From JBPOJN01 sp052033505 (lineage in GTDB: Bacteria > UBA10199 > JACPAL01 > GCA-016699445), in assembly GCA_052033505.1 (NCBI GenBank), contig JBPOJN010000063.1, forward strand, positions 1 through 21,735: a stretch of 21,735 nucleotides of DNA, read 5' to 3'. Position numbers and translations under genes: made by a program. Shown here one piece after another: positions 14,450 to 21,735 of this stretch; position 1 is the stretch's first letter; each line of letters begins with the position of its first letter. The notes beneath the pieces are model-generated. The model did not search any database. It saw only the letters and a program-made list of their open reading frames with translations, and was not told the DNA's origin.

Positions 14450-15133
14450 TCACGGCTCCAGACGAAAATCAATCTTCCGATCTTCGGATTCGCGGATCTG
14501 AATGCGTTTGTGACTCTCGCCTAACCGCGTGTGACGGGCTTCGATCCAATAATCACCCGCGGGCACGTTCGGGATCAAGAAGCGCCCTCGCGCGTCGGAG
14601 ATGGCGTAAAAAGGATGGTCCGTCACCACGATCGTCGCGCGCATCCATTCGTGAACATCGCAGCGCAGTTCCACCACTTCCGGAGAGGCGAAACGGAAGC
14701 GCACTTCTGAAGATTGCTGATTCCGTTTCATGACGGGATTGGTACGGCTGACCGTTCTGAGCGCGTGGGAAAGCCCGTCGGAATTCCTTACAATGACGTC
14801 CTGTCCCGTGCGTACAACGACGATAGAAGGTTGAAACCGGCAATTTTTTTGATCGATGGCGACTTCCCTAGAAATAGTTGGCTGAGGCGTAGCCGTCATG
14901 GGTCCCATCAAGGAGACGACGGCGTCAGACAGTTCCCCGTAGGCCCCGAGTTTGACCTCGTCGATGACGGCCTCCGATCCGCAGGTATTCGAATCAACGG
15001 TAATGGCTTTATGCGCGGATCTGGGAATTTCGCCGCGATAACGAACCGTTCCGGAAATAGCGCTCGCAGCGGAAGCCTCGTGCACCGAGAGGCAGACGAA
15101 GAGCAAAAGGAGGTAAAACTTACTGGTTTCCAA
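14450..15133 (-). CDS. Secreted cupredoxin-like protein with carboxypeptidase-regulatory-like domain
   Basis: A 227-residue exported protein. The signal peptide core is F-Y-L-L-L-L-F-V-C with cleavage likely near A-S-A (21-25). A plastocyanin-like region follows. A histidine in L-S-H-A-L (H123), then C158, H161 and M164 in L-R-C-D-V-H-E-W-M, match the His/Cys/His/Met set of a type 1 copper site. A carboxypeptidase-regulatory-like beta-sandwich segment follows (about 176-205), with G-R-F-L-I-P-N-V-P-A-G-D-Y. Such proteins occur near respiratory complexes and could accept electrons from cytochrome c. The start is TTG 15133, chosen because it is the only one that leaves the signal peptide whole. 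It overlaps the octaheme cytochrome gene by 14 bases. Copper binding is inferred from residues alone. Confidence 0.75.
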   Translation of the reverse strand: METSKFYLLLLFVCLSVHEASAASAISGTVRYRGEIPRSAHKAITVDSNTCGSEAVIDEVKLGAYGELSDAVVSLMGPMTATPQPTISREVAIDQKNCRFQPSIVVVRTGQDVIVRNSDGLSHALRTVSRTNPVMKRNQQSSEVRFRFASPEVVELRCDVHEWMRATIVVTDHPFYAISDARGRFLIPNVPAGDYWIEARHTRLGESHKRIQIRESEDRKIDFRLEP

Positions 15134-17738
15134 GGCTCATGATGTAATCGCGCAGGGCATCAGCCTGCTTCTGGCGATCACCACCCAAGACGTCGGTGGG
15201 AGCTGAATCATCTGAGGGCAAGAAGGCCGGCATTTTTACACCCGGGGTGAATTTCTGCGGGTCCTTCACCCATTCCGGAATGAACTCATAACGGATACGT
15301 TCATGCGCCAAGGCCAAATCAGGTCCCCACTGCTCGGGTGCAGACGGAGGGTTCTTGCCGTTTTGGATATGGCAGTTAAAGCAGCTGAAATAATCCATCG
15401 AGGCCAACTTCGCGCCCGCGGCGATCATCTCCGGATCGGCGGGTTTCGGCGTGACGCTGGAAATGTCGGCAGGCACCTTATCGAGAGATGAGAAATATTT
15501 GATGATCTTATTGGTCTGTTCGTCGGTGAAATGGAACGTCGGCATGCGCACTTCGATCCAAGGACGCAGCTTGATCATGGCGGGATTCTTCAAGAACGCG
15601 AACATCCAAGGAGGCCGCACGCGCGCCCCGATACCCATGAGAAGCGGCGGAGATTTATCGGCACCGATGACGTTTTCGATCAGACGGCCTTCGCCTTCGA
15701 TCATGTGACAGCCCTTGCAATTCAATTGTTCTACCAAACGGCGTCCATCATCGATGTCTTTTTGATGAGGATTTTTCTGCGTCATCGAGAAGCGTTCCGG
15801 CACTTGTTCTTTTTTTAAGCCTTTGAGGAACACGACTAAGGCGTGGATGTCTTCATCCGGCAGACCGAAGTTAGGCATGCGAGAGGTCGTCCTTTCGGTC
15901 AAATACATGCGCGGCTCTTTGATTTTTCCGAACGTCCAGTCTTCCCAAGTTCGCGGAATTTTCGTGTCGCCGAAATCAAGCTCGTAGACTTCCTTTTTGG
16001 CGAAGGCCGTGAGTTCAACCGAGAGCTTTGAGGCGTTTTCGAAACCTTTGATATTATGGCAACCGTAGCAACCGTATTGCGAAATCAGCAGATAACCTTT
16101 TTTGGCGTTTTCGGCGTCCGCAAGGCGCGTGCGCAAAGCTTCGTCGGGAGCCGCCGGAGTGCCTTTTTGCACCAAGTAGGCCGTGATGTCGGAAGCTTCT
16201 TGAGACGTCAGGCGCAGATCCGGCATTTTAGAATCCGGATTGTAGATCTTAGGATTCTGGATCCAATTGTAGATCCAATCCGCGTGCGTCTTCGAAGCTA
16301 TCTTATCCAAGGCGGGAGCGAGCCCCGTGCCCTTACCGTCCATTGTGTGGCAACCATAGCAGCCGACGGTTTCGAAGAGTTTTTGACCGTTGGCCGCATC
16401 GCCGCCAGTAAAACGCCCCAAGGGATAATTGAATTTTTCGGAAGACTGCAGGATATATGCGGTAACTTTTTCAACTTGGCCCGGCTCTTCGATGTCCAAA
16501 GGAGGCTTTGGCATCTTTGTATGTGGCAGGTACGATTTCGGATCCTTGATCCAGCCGACCAACCATTCGGGATTAACCTTATTTTCAACTTTCACGAGGG
16601 ACGGACCGACTTTCGGAGCTGATTCAAACCCTTGAATCGCGTGGCATCCCGTACATCCCGCGTCCCAAAAAAGCTTCTTGCCTTTCATCGCGACCGGAGC
16701 GTGATCGAGCTTCCACTGATCTTGGTGGCATTTATTACAAGAGGCTTGAGTAAAATCGGTTTTTAAAAGAGGTTCTTTCCAGTGGTGGACGAATCCGTGT
16801 GCGAAGTCACCTTCTTCAAGTGGCTTATGTTCGATTTGTGTCGCCCGTCCCTGGCCACCGTGGCAGGTCGTGCAACCAAACTGCTCCGGCGGATGCTTGC
16901 CCAGTATCTCTTCACGGAAAGGATGTGTTTTATAAGGCTGCTTTTCATTCTCGAAGCCCGCGCGGTTAATCGCAACGTGGCAAGATTCGCACCGGTCAAC
17001 GGTCCCCCAGACGACTTCTCCACCTTTTCCAAGATCATCGATGACGGTCTGCTTGATTTCGTCGCTACGCTCGGAAATGGCGGCCATCTTCTTCTGGATT
17101 TTCTCTAAGGGCTCCCAGTATTTCTTTTCGAGCACTTGCCACTTTTTAAGCTCGGAGAAATAGCCGTCTTTGACTGCGTCTATCTCTTTGAGCGCTGCCT
17201 CTTTTTCGTCGACGATTTTTTTCAGGTCTTCGATGCGCTTCTGGAGGTCGTAATATTCTTTTTTCTTCACTTCCGCTTCATGGGCGTGATTTTCCTCTAG
17301 GGCGTGCTTCCACTCGTAGAAAACCTCGTCTTGATCGGCTTTTACAAAGCCAAAATTCTGTTTGGCATCGCTTAAGGCGATTTTTCTTTTCGCGGATTCT
17401 TGGTCGGCTTTTTTAAACTCCGGCCCTTCCATCTTGACCTGAGCCTCTTCGGCTTTTAGGCGGATCTTACGGAGGGACATCTGCCCTTCTGCGACCGGAT
17501 CCGGAAGCTTATCGCGACGCTCATCTTCTGCAACCAGGGATTTTTTGGTTTTCTCGTACTCATCTTCAACTTTCTTGAGCTCGAGATGGTTGAACTCGCT
17601 CTGATAGCCCTTCCAGGAACGGCGCGCGATGAATTCGCTGTAATAGGCCCATAAAGCCACCGTCGCAAACAAGGAGGCCACGACGAACCAAATCTTCGTG
17701 TAGGATTTCTTTTCTATCGGATCGATTTCGGCAGCCAT
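15120..17738 (-). CDS. Membrane-anchored octaheme c-type cytochrome of the bc complex
   Basis: An 872-residue cytochrome c that probably replaces cytochrome c1/f in this quinol-oxidising complex. After an N-terminal membrane helix (about 14-33) comes a long charged coiled coil (about 44-235). Eight C-x-x-C-H heme sites follow, with first cysteines at 250, 289, 334, 362, 460, 557, 674 and 786. Hemes 4-8 are each followed by a K-M-P or R-M-P motif (M409, 505, 621, 732, 836), the usual methionine ligand, so these look like five class I cytochrome c modules in tandem. Hemes 1-3 lie in a histidine-rich segment without such motifs and may be bis-His. I chose ATG 17738; the frame runs to a TTG at 17777 that would overlap the previous gene. 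It lies 22 bases after subunit IV. Confidence 0.88.
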   Translation of the reverse strand: MAAEIDPIEKKSYTKIWFVVASLFATVALWAYYSEFIARRSWKGYQSEFNHLELKKVEDEYEKTKKSLVAEDERRDKLPDPVAEGQMSLRKIRLKAEEAQVKMEGPEFKKADQESAKRKIALSDAKQNFGFVKADQDEVFYEWKHALEENHAHEAEVKKKEYYDLQKRIEDLKKIVDEKEAALKEIDAVKDGYFSELKKWQVLEKKYWEPLEKIQKKMAAISERSDEIKQTVIDDLGKGGEVVWGTVDRCESCHVAINRAGFENEKQPYKTHPFREEILGKHPPEQFGCTTCHGGQGRATQIEHKPLEEGDFAHGFVHHWKEPLLKTDFTQASCNKCHQDQWKLDHAPVAMKGKKLFWDAGCTGCHAIQGFESAPKVGPSLVKVENKVNPEWLVGWIKDPKSYLPHTKMPKPPLDIEEPGQVEKVTAYILQSSEKFNYPLGRFTGGDAANGQKLFETVGCYGCHTMDGKGTGLAPALDKIASKTHADWIYNWIQNPKIYNPDSKMPDLRLTSQEASDITAYLVQKGTPAAPDEALRTRLADAENAKKGYLLISQYGCYGCHNIKGFENASKLSVELTAFAKKEVYELDFGDTKIPRTWEDWTFGKIKEPRMYLTERTTSRMPNFGLPDEDIHALVVFLKGLKKEQVPERFSMTQKNPHQKDIDDGRRLVEQLNCKGCHMIEGEGRLIENVIGADKSPPLLMGIGARVRPPWMFAFLKNPAMIKLRPWIEVRMPTFHFTDEQTNKIIKYFSSLDKVPADISSVTPKPADPEMIAAGAKLASMDYFSCFNCHIQNGKNPPSAPEQWGPDLALAHERIRYEFIPEWVKDPQKFTPGVKMPAFLPSDDSAPTDVLGGDRQKQADALRDYIMSLGNQ

Positions 17739-17760
17739 AGGGTCTCTTCGTTCGCGCAGA

Positions 17761-18564
17761 TCAAATATTGAGCCCAATCCAGGGCAACGTGACTATGTAT
17801 TTAATGTTCAACGTCCAGCGCAGCACCATCTTGATAGGCAGTGCCATCATCGTCAAAAACAAGAATGCGGTCAGACCGTAACGAATCGGTCCCAACTCCT
17901 GAAGCATCTTCGTATTCTTCTTCCAGAAGTAAAAGACGACTCCGATCGTGTAGTAAATGCCGACCAGGCTCAATCCGAAAATCGCGGCGACGACTTTATT
18001 TCTCAGGATATCGAGCCCCAGCTTCTGAGCCAGAAACATATTCAGATCGATATTGGTCAGCGCGACGACCTTATGCGGATCCCAATGCTGCCAAGGCATA
18101 AAGAAATTCCAGCCCGGACCGCGGAAGAAAACGCCGATGATGATCAAGAAAATCCAGAGGACCAAGAATCCGAAGCAAAAAACCGAGATCGCAAAAGGAC
18201 GCTCGCGGAACGTATAGTAACCCGAACCCTTTTTATTGATATCGATATAAGGAATCAACATGAGGCCGACGATGATCAAGCTCGGCAGCACGACGCCGGC
18301 CATCCAAGGATCGAAGTAGACCAAGATTTCCTGCAGACCTAAGAAATACCAAGGCGCTTTCGAGGGATTCGGTGTCTTCGCCGGATTGGCCGGCTCTTCC
18401 ATCGGAGCGTCGATCACGATCGACCAAATCGTGAGTGCGATCAGAGACAACAAACCGATCACAAATTCGGACTTCACCAGATGCGGCCACGTATGAACCT
18501 TATCAGGGTTCAAGCTGGACGCCGGGGGCATCATTTTCGCTTCAGTTGTCGTTTCGTCAGCCAT
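17761..18564 (-). CDS. petD: Cytochrome b C-terminal part / subunit IV of the bc complex
   Basis: A 267-residue membrane protein equal to the C-terminal half of cytochrome b (b6f subunit IV), forming part of the quinol oxidation site. The Qo motif appears as S-K-A-P-W-Y-F-L-G-L-Q-E (68-79), where P-E-W-Y is found in mitochondria and b6f; here the first two residues are A-P. A charged, proline-rich N-terminus precedes it. Five membrane helices are visible (about 33-51, 88-107, 124-147, 191-213, 228-247), two more than the three of chloroplast subunit IV. There is no cytochrome c domain on it, unlike Bacillus QcrC. It lies 30 bases after the cytochrome b gene. The P-W-Y variant is common in lineages with menaquinone. 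Confidence 0.88.
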   Translation of the reverse strand: MADETTTEAKMMPPASSLNPDKVHTWPHLVKSEFVIGLLSLIALTIWSIVIDAPMEEPANPAKTPNPSKAPWYFLGLQEILVYFDPWMAGVVLPSLIIVGLMLIPYIDINKKGSGYYTFRERPFAISVFCFGFLVLWIFLIIIGVFFRGPGWNFFMPWQHWDPHKVVALTNIDLNMFLAQKLGLDILRNKVVAAIFGLSLVGIYYTIGVVFYFWKKNTKMLQELGPIRYGLTAFLFLTMMALPIKMVLRWTLNIKYIVTLPWIGLNI

Positions 18565-18594
18565 TGTGTGCTCGGGCGGAATAAGCCCTTATCC

Positions 18595-19398
18595 TTATAA
18601 TGGTCCGGAAATACCACCGTCTTTGCGCACGCGCCAGAAGTGAACAATGATCAAGACCGCGGTCGCGATCGGGATAAAAATACAGTGCAACACGTAAAAT
18701 CGCAGCAACGTCGGGGCGCCGACGACCGTACCAGCCGTCAAGACCGAGCGTGCGTCGTAACGGGGCGTAATCAAGCCCGTCAAATCACGGACTTGCTCGG
18801 CTAACGGACCTTCATGCCCCATCAACGGTGTGGCACGAGCCATGTTAGTACCGACGGTAACAGCCCAGATCGCCAACTGATCCCAAGGCAGCAAGTATCC
18901 CGTAAACGACAGAAGAAAAGTCAAAACTAAGAGGATGACGCCGACGATCCAGTTGAACTCGCGGGGTGGCTTGTACGAACCGGTCAAAAACACGCGGAAC
19001 ATATGCAACATGACCAAGATGACCATGCTGTGCGCGGCCCAACGATGCATATTGCGCATAATCATGCCGAACGGAACGTCGAACTGCAGATACTTCATAT
19101 CGACGAAGGCGTATTCAGCGACGGGACGGTAATAAAACATCAAGATGACGCCGGTGACGGTCAGGATCAGAAAGAAAAGGAACGTCAATCCACCGGCGCA
19201 CCACGTATAGGAAATCTTTATACCGTGACGGCGCACTTTCGAGGGATGCAGATGAAGAAAGACGTTGGACGCCGTCATTAAAACACGATTGCGGGCCGTA
19301 TCCTTATAACCATGCCTAAAAATCGACTTCCAGACGTAGGAGTCGACGACGGTTTTTTGGATTTCTTCGATTTTTTCTTTGAGTTGAATAAAGTTCAT
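18595..19398 (-). CDS. petB: Cytochrome b6-type subunit of the bc complex
   Basis: A 267-residue four-helix cytochrome b, the N-terminal half of a split cytochrome b. Heme ligands are H118 and H132 on helix B and H238 and H253 on helix D. The 14 residues between the second pair, against 13 in mitochondrial-type b, are a mark of the b6 type. Cysteine 67, in Y-T-W-C-A-G-G, aligns with the b6 cysteine that covalently holds the extra heme ci. F-Y-Y-R-P, T-G-Y-L-L-P-W-D-Q and the final G-G-I-S-G-P-L also match b6. It accepts electrons from quinol in the inner membrane. ATG 19398 overlaps the Rieske stop by four bases (ATGA). Confidence 0.94.
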   Translation of the reverse strand: MNFIQLKEKIEEIQKTVVDSYVWKSIFRHGYKDTARNRVLMTASNVFLHLHPSKVRRHGIKISYTWCAGGLTFLFFLILTVTGVILMFYYRPVAEYAFVDMKYLQFDVPFGMIMRNMHRWAAHSMVILVMLHMFRVFLTGSYKPPREFNWIVGVILLVLTFLLSFTGYLLPWDQLAIWAVTVGTNMARATPLMGHEGPLAEQVRDLTGLITPRYDARSVLTAGTVVGAPTLLRFYVLHCIFIPIATAVLIIVHFWRVRKDGGISGPL

Positions 19399-19934
19399 GC
19401 CTGCACCACGAAGGAGTCAGGATCTTCCCACTGATCCTTCTCCCATAAGAATTTTTTACTTTTATCGACGACCAAGAAACCTTCATCATCCAATCGGATA
19501 GCAAGGCGCTCCAAGGGACGCGGGGCCGGGCCTTCGAAATTGATGCCGTCTATGGTAAATCCACTGCCGTGGCAGGGGCATTTAAACTTACTCTCAAGAG
19601 GCAACCAACGCGGCGTACATCCTAAATGAGTGCAGATGGCCTGGATCGCGATGACTTTGTCGGGCGTGCGCTCGATCCATACGCGGAACTCGTCCTTAAA
19701 CCTCTCGCTCACTTCACCCACCTTATAATCTCCAGGCTTGCCCGCCCGGAAAACCGGAGAGGGTTCGAAGAGAACGCGCGGGAACATGAATCTCAAAAAT
19801 CCGAGAAGGCCTAAGCCGATCGCCGACAGGAAAGCGCCCCAGCCCGCGAAGCCTAAAAATTCACGGCGCGTCCAGAGATTGGCGTCGTCGCCCTTCTTTT
19901 CGAGATTTTGACTCTCAGGAATCGTGTTTTGCAT
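19395..19934 (-). CDS. qcrA: Rieske iron-sulfur protein of the bc complex
   Basis: A 179-residue Rieske subunit that carries electrons from quinol to the cytochrome c. The cluster motifs are C-T-H-L-G-C (101-106) and C-P-C-H-G-S-G-F (119-126). Ligands are C101, H103, C119 and H122, with C106-C121 as the expected disulfide. The N-terminus has T-R-R-E-F-L-G-F (22-29) followed by a hydrophobic helix, a Tat-type signal that stays as the anchor, as is usual for this family. It is the first gene of the operon; a promoter is seen upstream at 20019-20046, giving a 5' leader of roughly 75 bases. No strong ribosome binding site precedes ATG 19934. Confidence 0.95.
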   Translation of the reverse strand: MQNTIPESQNLEKKGDDANLWTRREFLGFAGWGAFLSAIGLGLLGFLRFMFPRVLFEPSPVFRAGKPGDYKVGEVSERFKDEFRVWIERTPDKVIAIQAICTHLGCTPRWLPLESKFKCPCHGSGFTIDGINFEGPAPRPLERLAIRLDDEGFLVVDKSKKFLWEKDQWEDPDSFVVQA

Positions 19935-20018
19935 CGATTGTCCGCTGTAACATTATCCGCTCAAACACACGTTTAAAATTTTTTCTATTTTTAAAGACGG
20001 ATAAAAAAATTCGCGCGC

Positions 20019-20046
20019 AATGTAACAACAGAACTCCCTTTGTCAA
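20019..20046 (-). promoter_or_regulatory. Candidate sigma70-type promoter of the bc complex operon
   Basis: On the minus strand a perfect -35 TTGACA (20046-20041) is followed after 16 bases by TACATT (20024-20019), four of six matches to TATAAT. The -35 box overlaps the miaA stop codon at 20043-20045. The remaining 84 bases to the Rieske ATG are A/T-rich. Confidence 0.6.
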
Positions 20047-20948
20047 GAATTCGTACAGCAAAACTCCAGCAATTTTTCGAACTCGGAAAACCAACGGATT
20101 TCGGCGTCCTTCCGGAACCACGTCCGTTGGCGTTTTGCGTACTGACGCGTGTGGATTTTGATGAGACCTTCGGCTTCCGCAAGCGGAAACTCGCCCTTAA
20201 GATGCGCGATAATCTCTTTATATCCAATGATCCGAAGCGCGGGCGCGTCCCAGTGGGCACGAAGCCCTTCCACCTCTTCCACCAACCCTGCCCCCAACAT
20301 TTCCGAGACGCGGGCGTCGATGCGGACTTTCAAAATTTCGCGCGGCAGGTCCAGGCCGACTTTCAAAAAAACCACCGTGGACGTTCTCTTGAGTCGGTGC
20401 TCCTCCCAAAATTCGGAAATCGGCCTCCCGGTCAACCGGAAAACCTCCATCGCACGGATCAATCTCTGGCGGTTTCCCCGCGGGATCGACGCCGCGGCGA
20501 CAGGGTCTACGCGTTTCAAGGCCTCATGAAAGGCATCGACGCCGTCGCGCTTTATCTCAGCCTCCAAAATCTCCCTTAAACTCAAGTCCGCTTTCGGCCC
20601 CTCGAACAAGCCCTCCTCCAAAGCTTTGAGATAGAGCCCGGTCCCTCCGCAGACGATGGGGGTTTTGCCTCTTTTTTGAATGTCTTCGATCGCCGATGAA
20701 GCCAATCGGCGAAACTCCGCGGCGGAAAACGCCTCAGAGGGGTCGAGAATGTCGAGAAGGTGAAAGACAGCGCGTTTGCGGTCCTCCGCAGAAGGCTTGG
20801 CAGTACCGATATCGAGGCCGCGATAAACCTGGCCCGAGTCGGCGTTGACGATCTCTGCGCCGATCTTTTGGGCCAACTCCATCGCCGCTGCGGTCTTGCC
20901 CGAGGCCGTAGGACCGCAAAGAATGATGACCTTTGACTCCGAGGCCAT
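20043..20948 (-). CDS. miaA: tRNA dimethylallyltransferase MiaA
   Basis: A 301-residue enzyme that adds a dimethylallyl group to A37 of tRNAs that read codons beginning with U. The P-loop is G-P-T-A-S-G-K-T (12-19). The signature D-S-G-Q-V-Y-R-G-L-D-I-G-T-A-K-P (37-52) and the G-G-T-G-L-Y motif (101-106) are intact. The C-terminal T-R-Q-Y-A-K-R-Q-R-T-W-F region is present, so the gene looks complete. I chose ATG 20948, which overlaps the mutL stop by one base (TGATG); a TTG one codon upstream is less likely. mutL followed by miaA is a widely conserved order. Confidence 0.96.
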   Translation of the reverse strand: MASESKVIILCGPTASGKTAAAMELAQKIGAEIVNADSGQVYRGLDIGTAKPSAEDRKRAVFHLLDILDPSEAFSAAEFRRLASSAIEDIQKRGKTPIVCGGTGLYLKALEEGLFEGPKADLSLREILEAEIKRDGVDAFHEALKRVDPVAAASIPRGNRQRLIRAMEVFRLTGRPISEFWEEHRLKRTSTVVFLKVGLDLPREILKVRIDARVSEMLGAGLVEEVEGLRAHWDAPALRIIGYKEIIAHLKGEFPLAEAEGLIKIHTRQYAKRQRTWFRKDAEIRWFSEFEKLLEFCCTNS

Positions 20949-21735
20949 CAAACCTTCCTCTTAAACCACTTCTCCATCTCCCCGAACGGAATCTCGAGGA
21001 TCGAAGGCCGTCCATGAGGACACTGGCCGGCGAAAGGCGTTTCTTTCATTTCATTCAATAACGCCTGGATCTCTTCTTCGACCAATCTCTGGCCGGCGCG
21101 AATTTGGCGGTGGCAGGCCATGCGCTCCAAGACTTCGTGGATTTTTTCCTCGAGCGGCGTGAGTTTTTCGAAGGAATCCAGGCTTTCGATCAACTCTTCG
21201 ATGAGACGGATGACGTCGGTGCCTTCCAGCAAGGCCGGCATGGCCCTCAACAGAAACGTATTGCCGCCGAAAAACTCAATATCGAGCCCGACCTTAGCCA
21301 ACTCTTCGGTGTATTTTTTAAGAATCTCACCTTGAGAAGGACGCAGATCGAAACTCCGGGGAATCAAAAGCTGTTGCCGCGAGATGCCGCCGGTTTCATA
21401 TTGCTTCTTTAACTTCTCAAACCCGATCCGCTCATGCGCCGCATGCTGATCGATCAAAACAAGCTTATCATCGCTCTCACAAATCAAATACGTCCCATGA
21501 GCCTGACCAATAACGCGAAAAAAAGGGATGAGGGCATTTTCCTGATGGGGGGTATCGGGTGCCGGATCGAACGCCGGAACACTATCCCCCATCGCTTGGT
21601 CCAACCTCGGAGAAAAAATCGTCTCTTCTTGTGCGTTTTGAAAATGAAACAGTGAAGAAGGCGCCGAGACTTCCGCGTGGTGATGTGGATGCAGAGCTTC
21701 CTTGACCCCTTCGCGAACCAGCTCGTGCACCAAGC
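20948..21735 (-). CDS. mutL: DNA mismatch repair protein MutL, C-terminal part (5' end outside window)
   Basis: About 262 residues of the C-terminal end of MutL, the ATPase/endonuclease that links mismatch recognition by MutS to strand removal. The N-terminal ATPase lies beyond the right edge; the first codons seen belong to the interdomain linker, so there is no start here. The dimerisation/endonuclease domain is complete. It has D-Q-H-A-A-H-E-R-I-G-F-E, an intact D-Q-H-A-x2-E-x4-E metal-binding motif, then A-C-H-R-Q-I-R-A-G-Q and C-P-H-G-R-P. These residues mark the nicking type of MutL found in bacteria that lack MutH. It is directly upstream of miaA with a one-base overlap of stop and start. 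Confidence 0.95.
   Translation of the reverse strand, partial: LVHELVREGVKEALHPHHHAEVSAPSSLFHFQNAQEETIFSPRLDQAMGDSVPAFDPAPDTPHQENALIPFFRVIGQAHGTYLICESDDKLVLIDQHAAHERIGFEKLKKQYETGGISRQQLLIPRSFDLRPSQGEILKKYTEELAKVGLDIEFFGGNTFLLRAMPALLEGTDVIRLIEELIESLDSFEKLTPLEEKIHEVLERMACHRQIRAGQRLVEEEIQALLNEMKETPFAGQCPHGRPSILEIPFGEMEKWFKRKV

Noticed and set aside
16056..16622. Open frame of 188 codons on the plus strand
   Set aside because: It is antisense to the octaheme cytochrome c, whose heme motifs prove the minus-strand reading; no ribosome binding site or recognisable domain.
19953..19962. GAGCGGATAA on the minus strand, like the core of the lac operator
   Set aside because: Only the half-site core matches; no symmetric partner and no LacI-type gene in the window, so it is most likely chance.
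1..21735. Possible tRNA or rRNA genes, CRISPR arrays, insertion sequences or prophage genes
   Set aside because: I saw no regularly spaced repeats, no transposase or integrase motifs and no stable-RNA signatures, and the gaps between genes are too short (at most about 170 bases).

Overview
The window is gene-dense DNA of medium-to-high G+C from a Gram-negative, respiring bacterium. The envelope evidence is a lipoprotein solute-binding protein, a PBP4-type peptidase, an MltD-like lytic transglycosylase, NagZ and a Tat-type Rieske protein. The respiratory evidence is a split cytochrome b6/subunit IV complex with an octaheme cytochrome c. I cannot fix the phylum from sequence alone; a deltaproteobacteria-like lineage (Bdellovibrionota or UBA10199 type) would fit, but this is a guess. 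There is no sign of phage, insertion sequence, CRISPR array, rRNA or tRNA, and no gene-free stretch longer than about 170 bases.

Layout. Positions 1-270 hold the 3' end of a probable NAD kinase (+). It converges on an rmuC-ppsR pair (-, 292-2216). A glutaredoxin (+, 2301-2543) meets a disordered 335-residue protein of unknown function (-, 2553-3560). Two translationally coupled unknown membrane or envelope genes follow (+, 3719-4725).

From 10184 down to 4715 runs one minus-strand operon: peptide-type solute-binding lipoprotein, DppB-like permease, three small DsrE-family proteins, DppC-like permease and NagZ. Divergent from it, only 13 bases away, is a dacB-mltD pair (+, 10198-12905) ending in a candidate hairpin terminator. 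MltD, PBP4, a peptide importer and NagZ together look like a murein turnover and recycling neighbourhood. The three DsrE proteins inside it are the surprise: only the middle one keeps the cysteines expected of a sulfur carrier.

A 59-residue, very basic orphan (+, 13076-13255) separates this from a second minus-strand operon (19934 down to 13258). That operon encodes a Rieske protein, a b6-type cytochrome b with a cysteine at the heme-ci position, subunit IV, an octaheme cytochrome c with a long coiled coil, a secreted cupredoxin-like protein, a PlsC acyltransferase and a small GGQ release-factor-like protein. The first five probably form a quinol-oxidising complex and its periplasmic electron-transfer partners. 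A near-consensus promoter for this operon overlaps the stop codon of miaA. miaA follows mutL (-, 20948 to the window edge); that MutL keeps the endonuclease motif.
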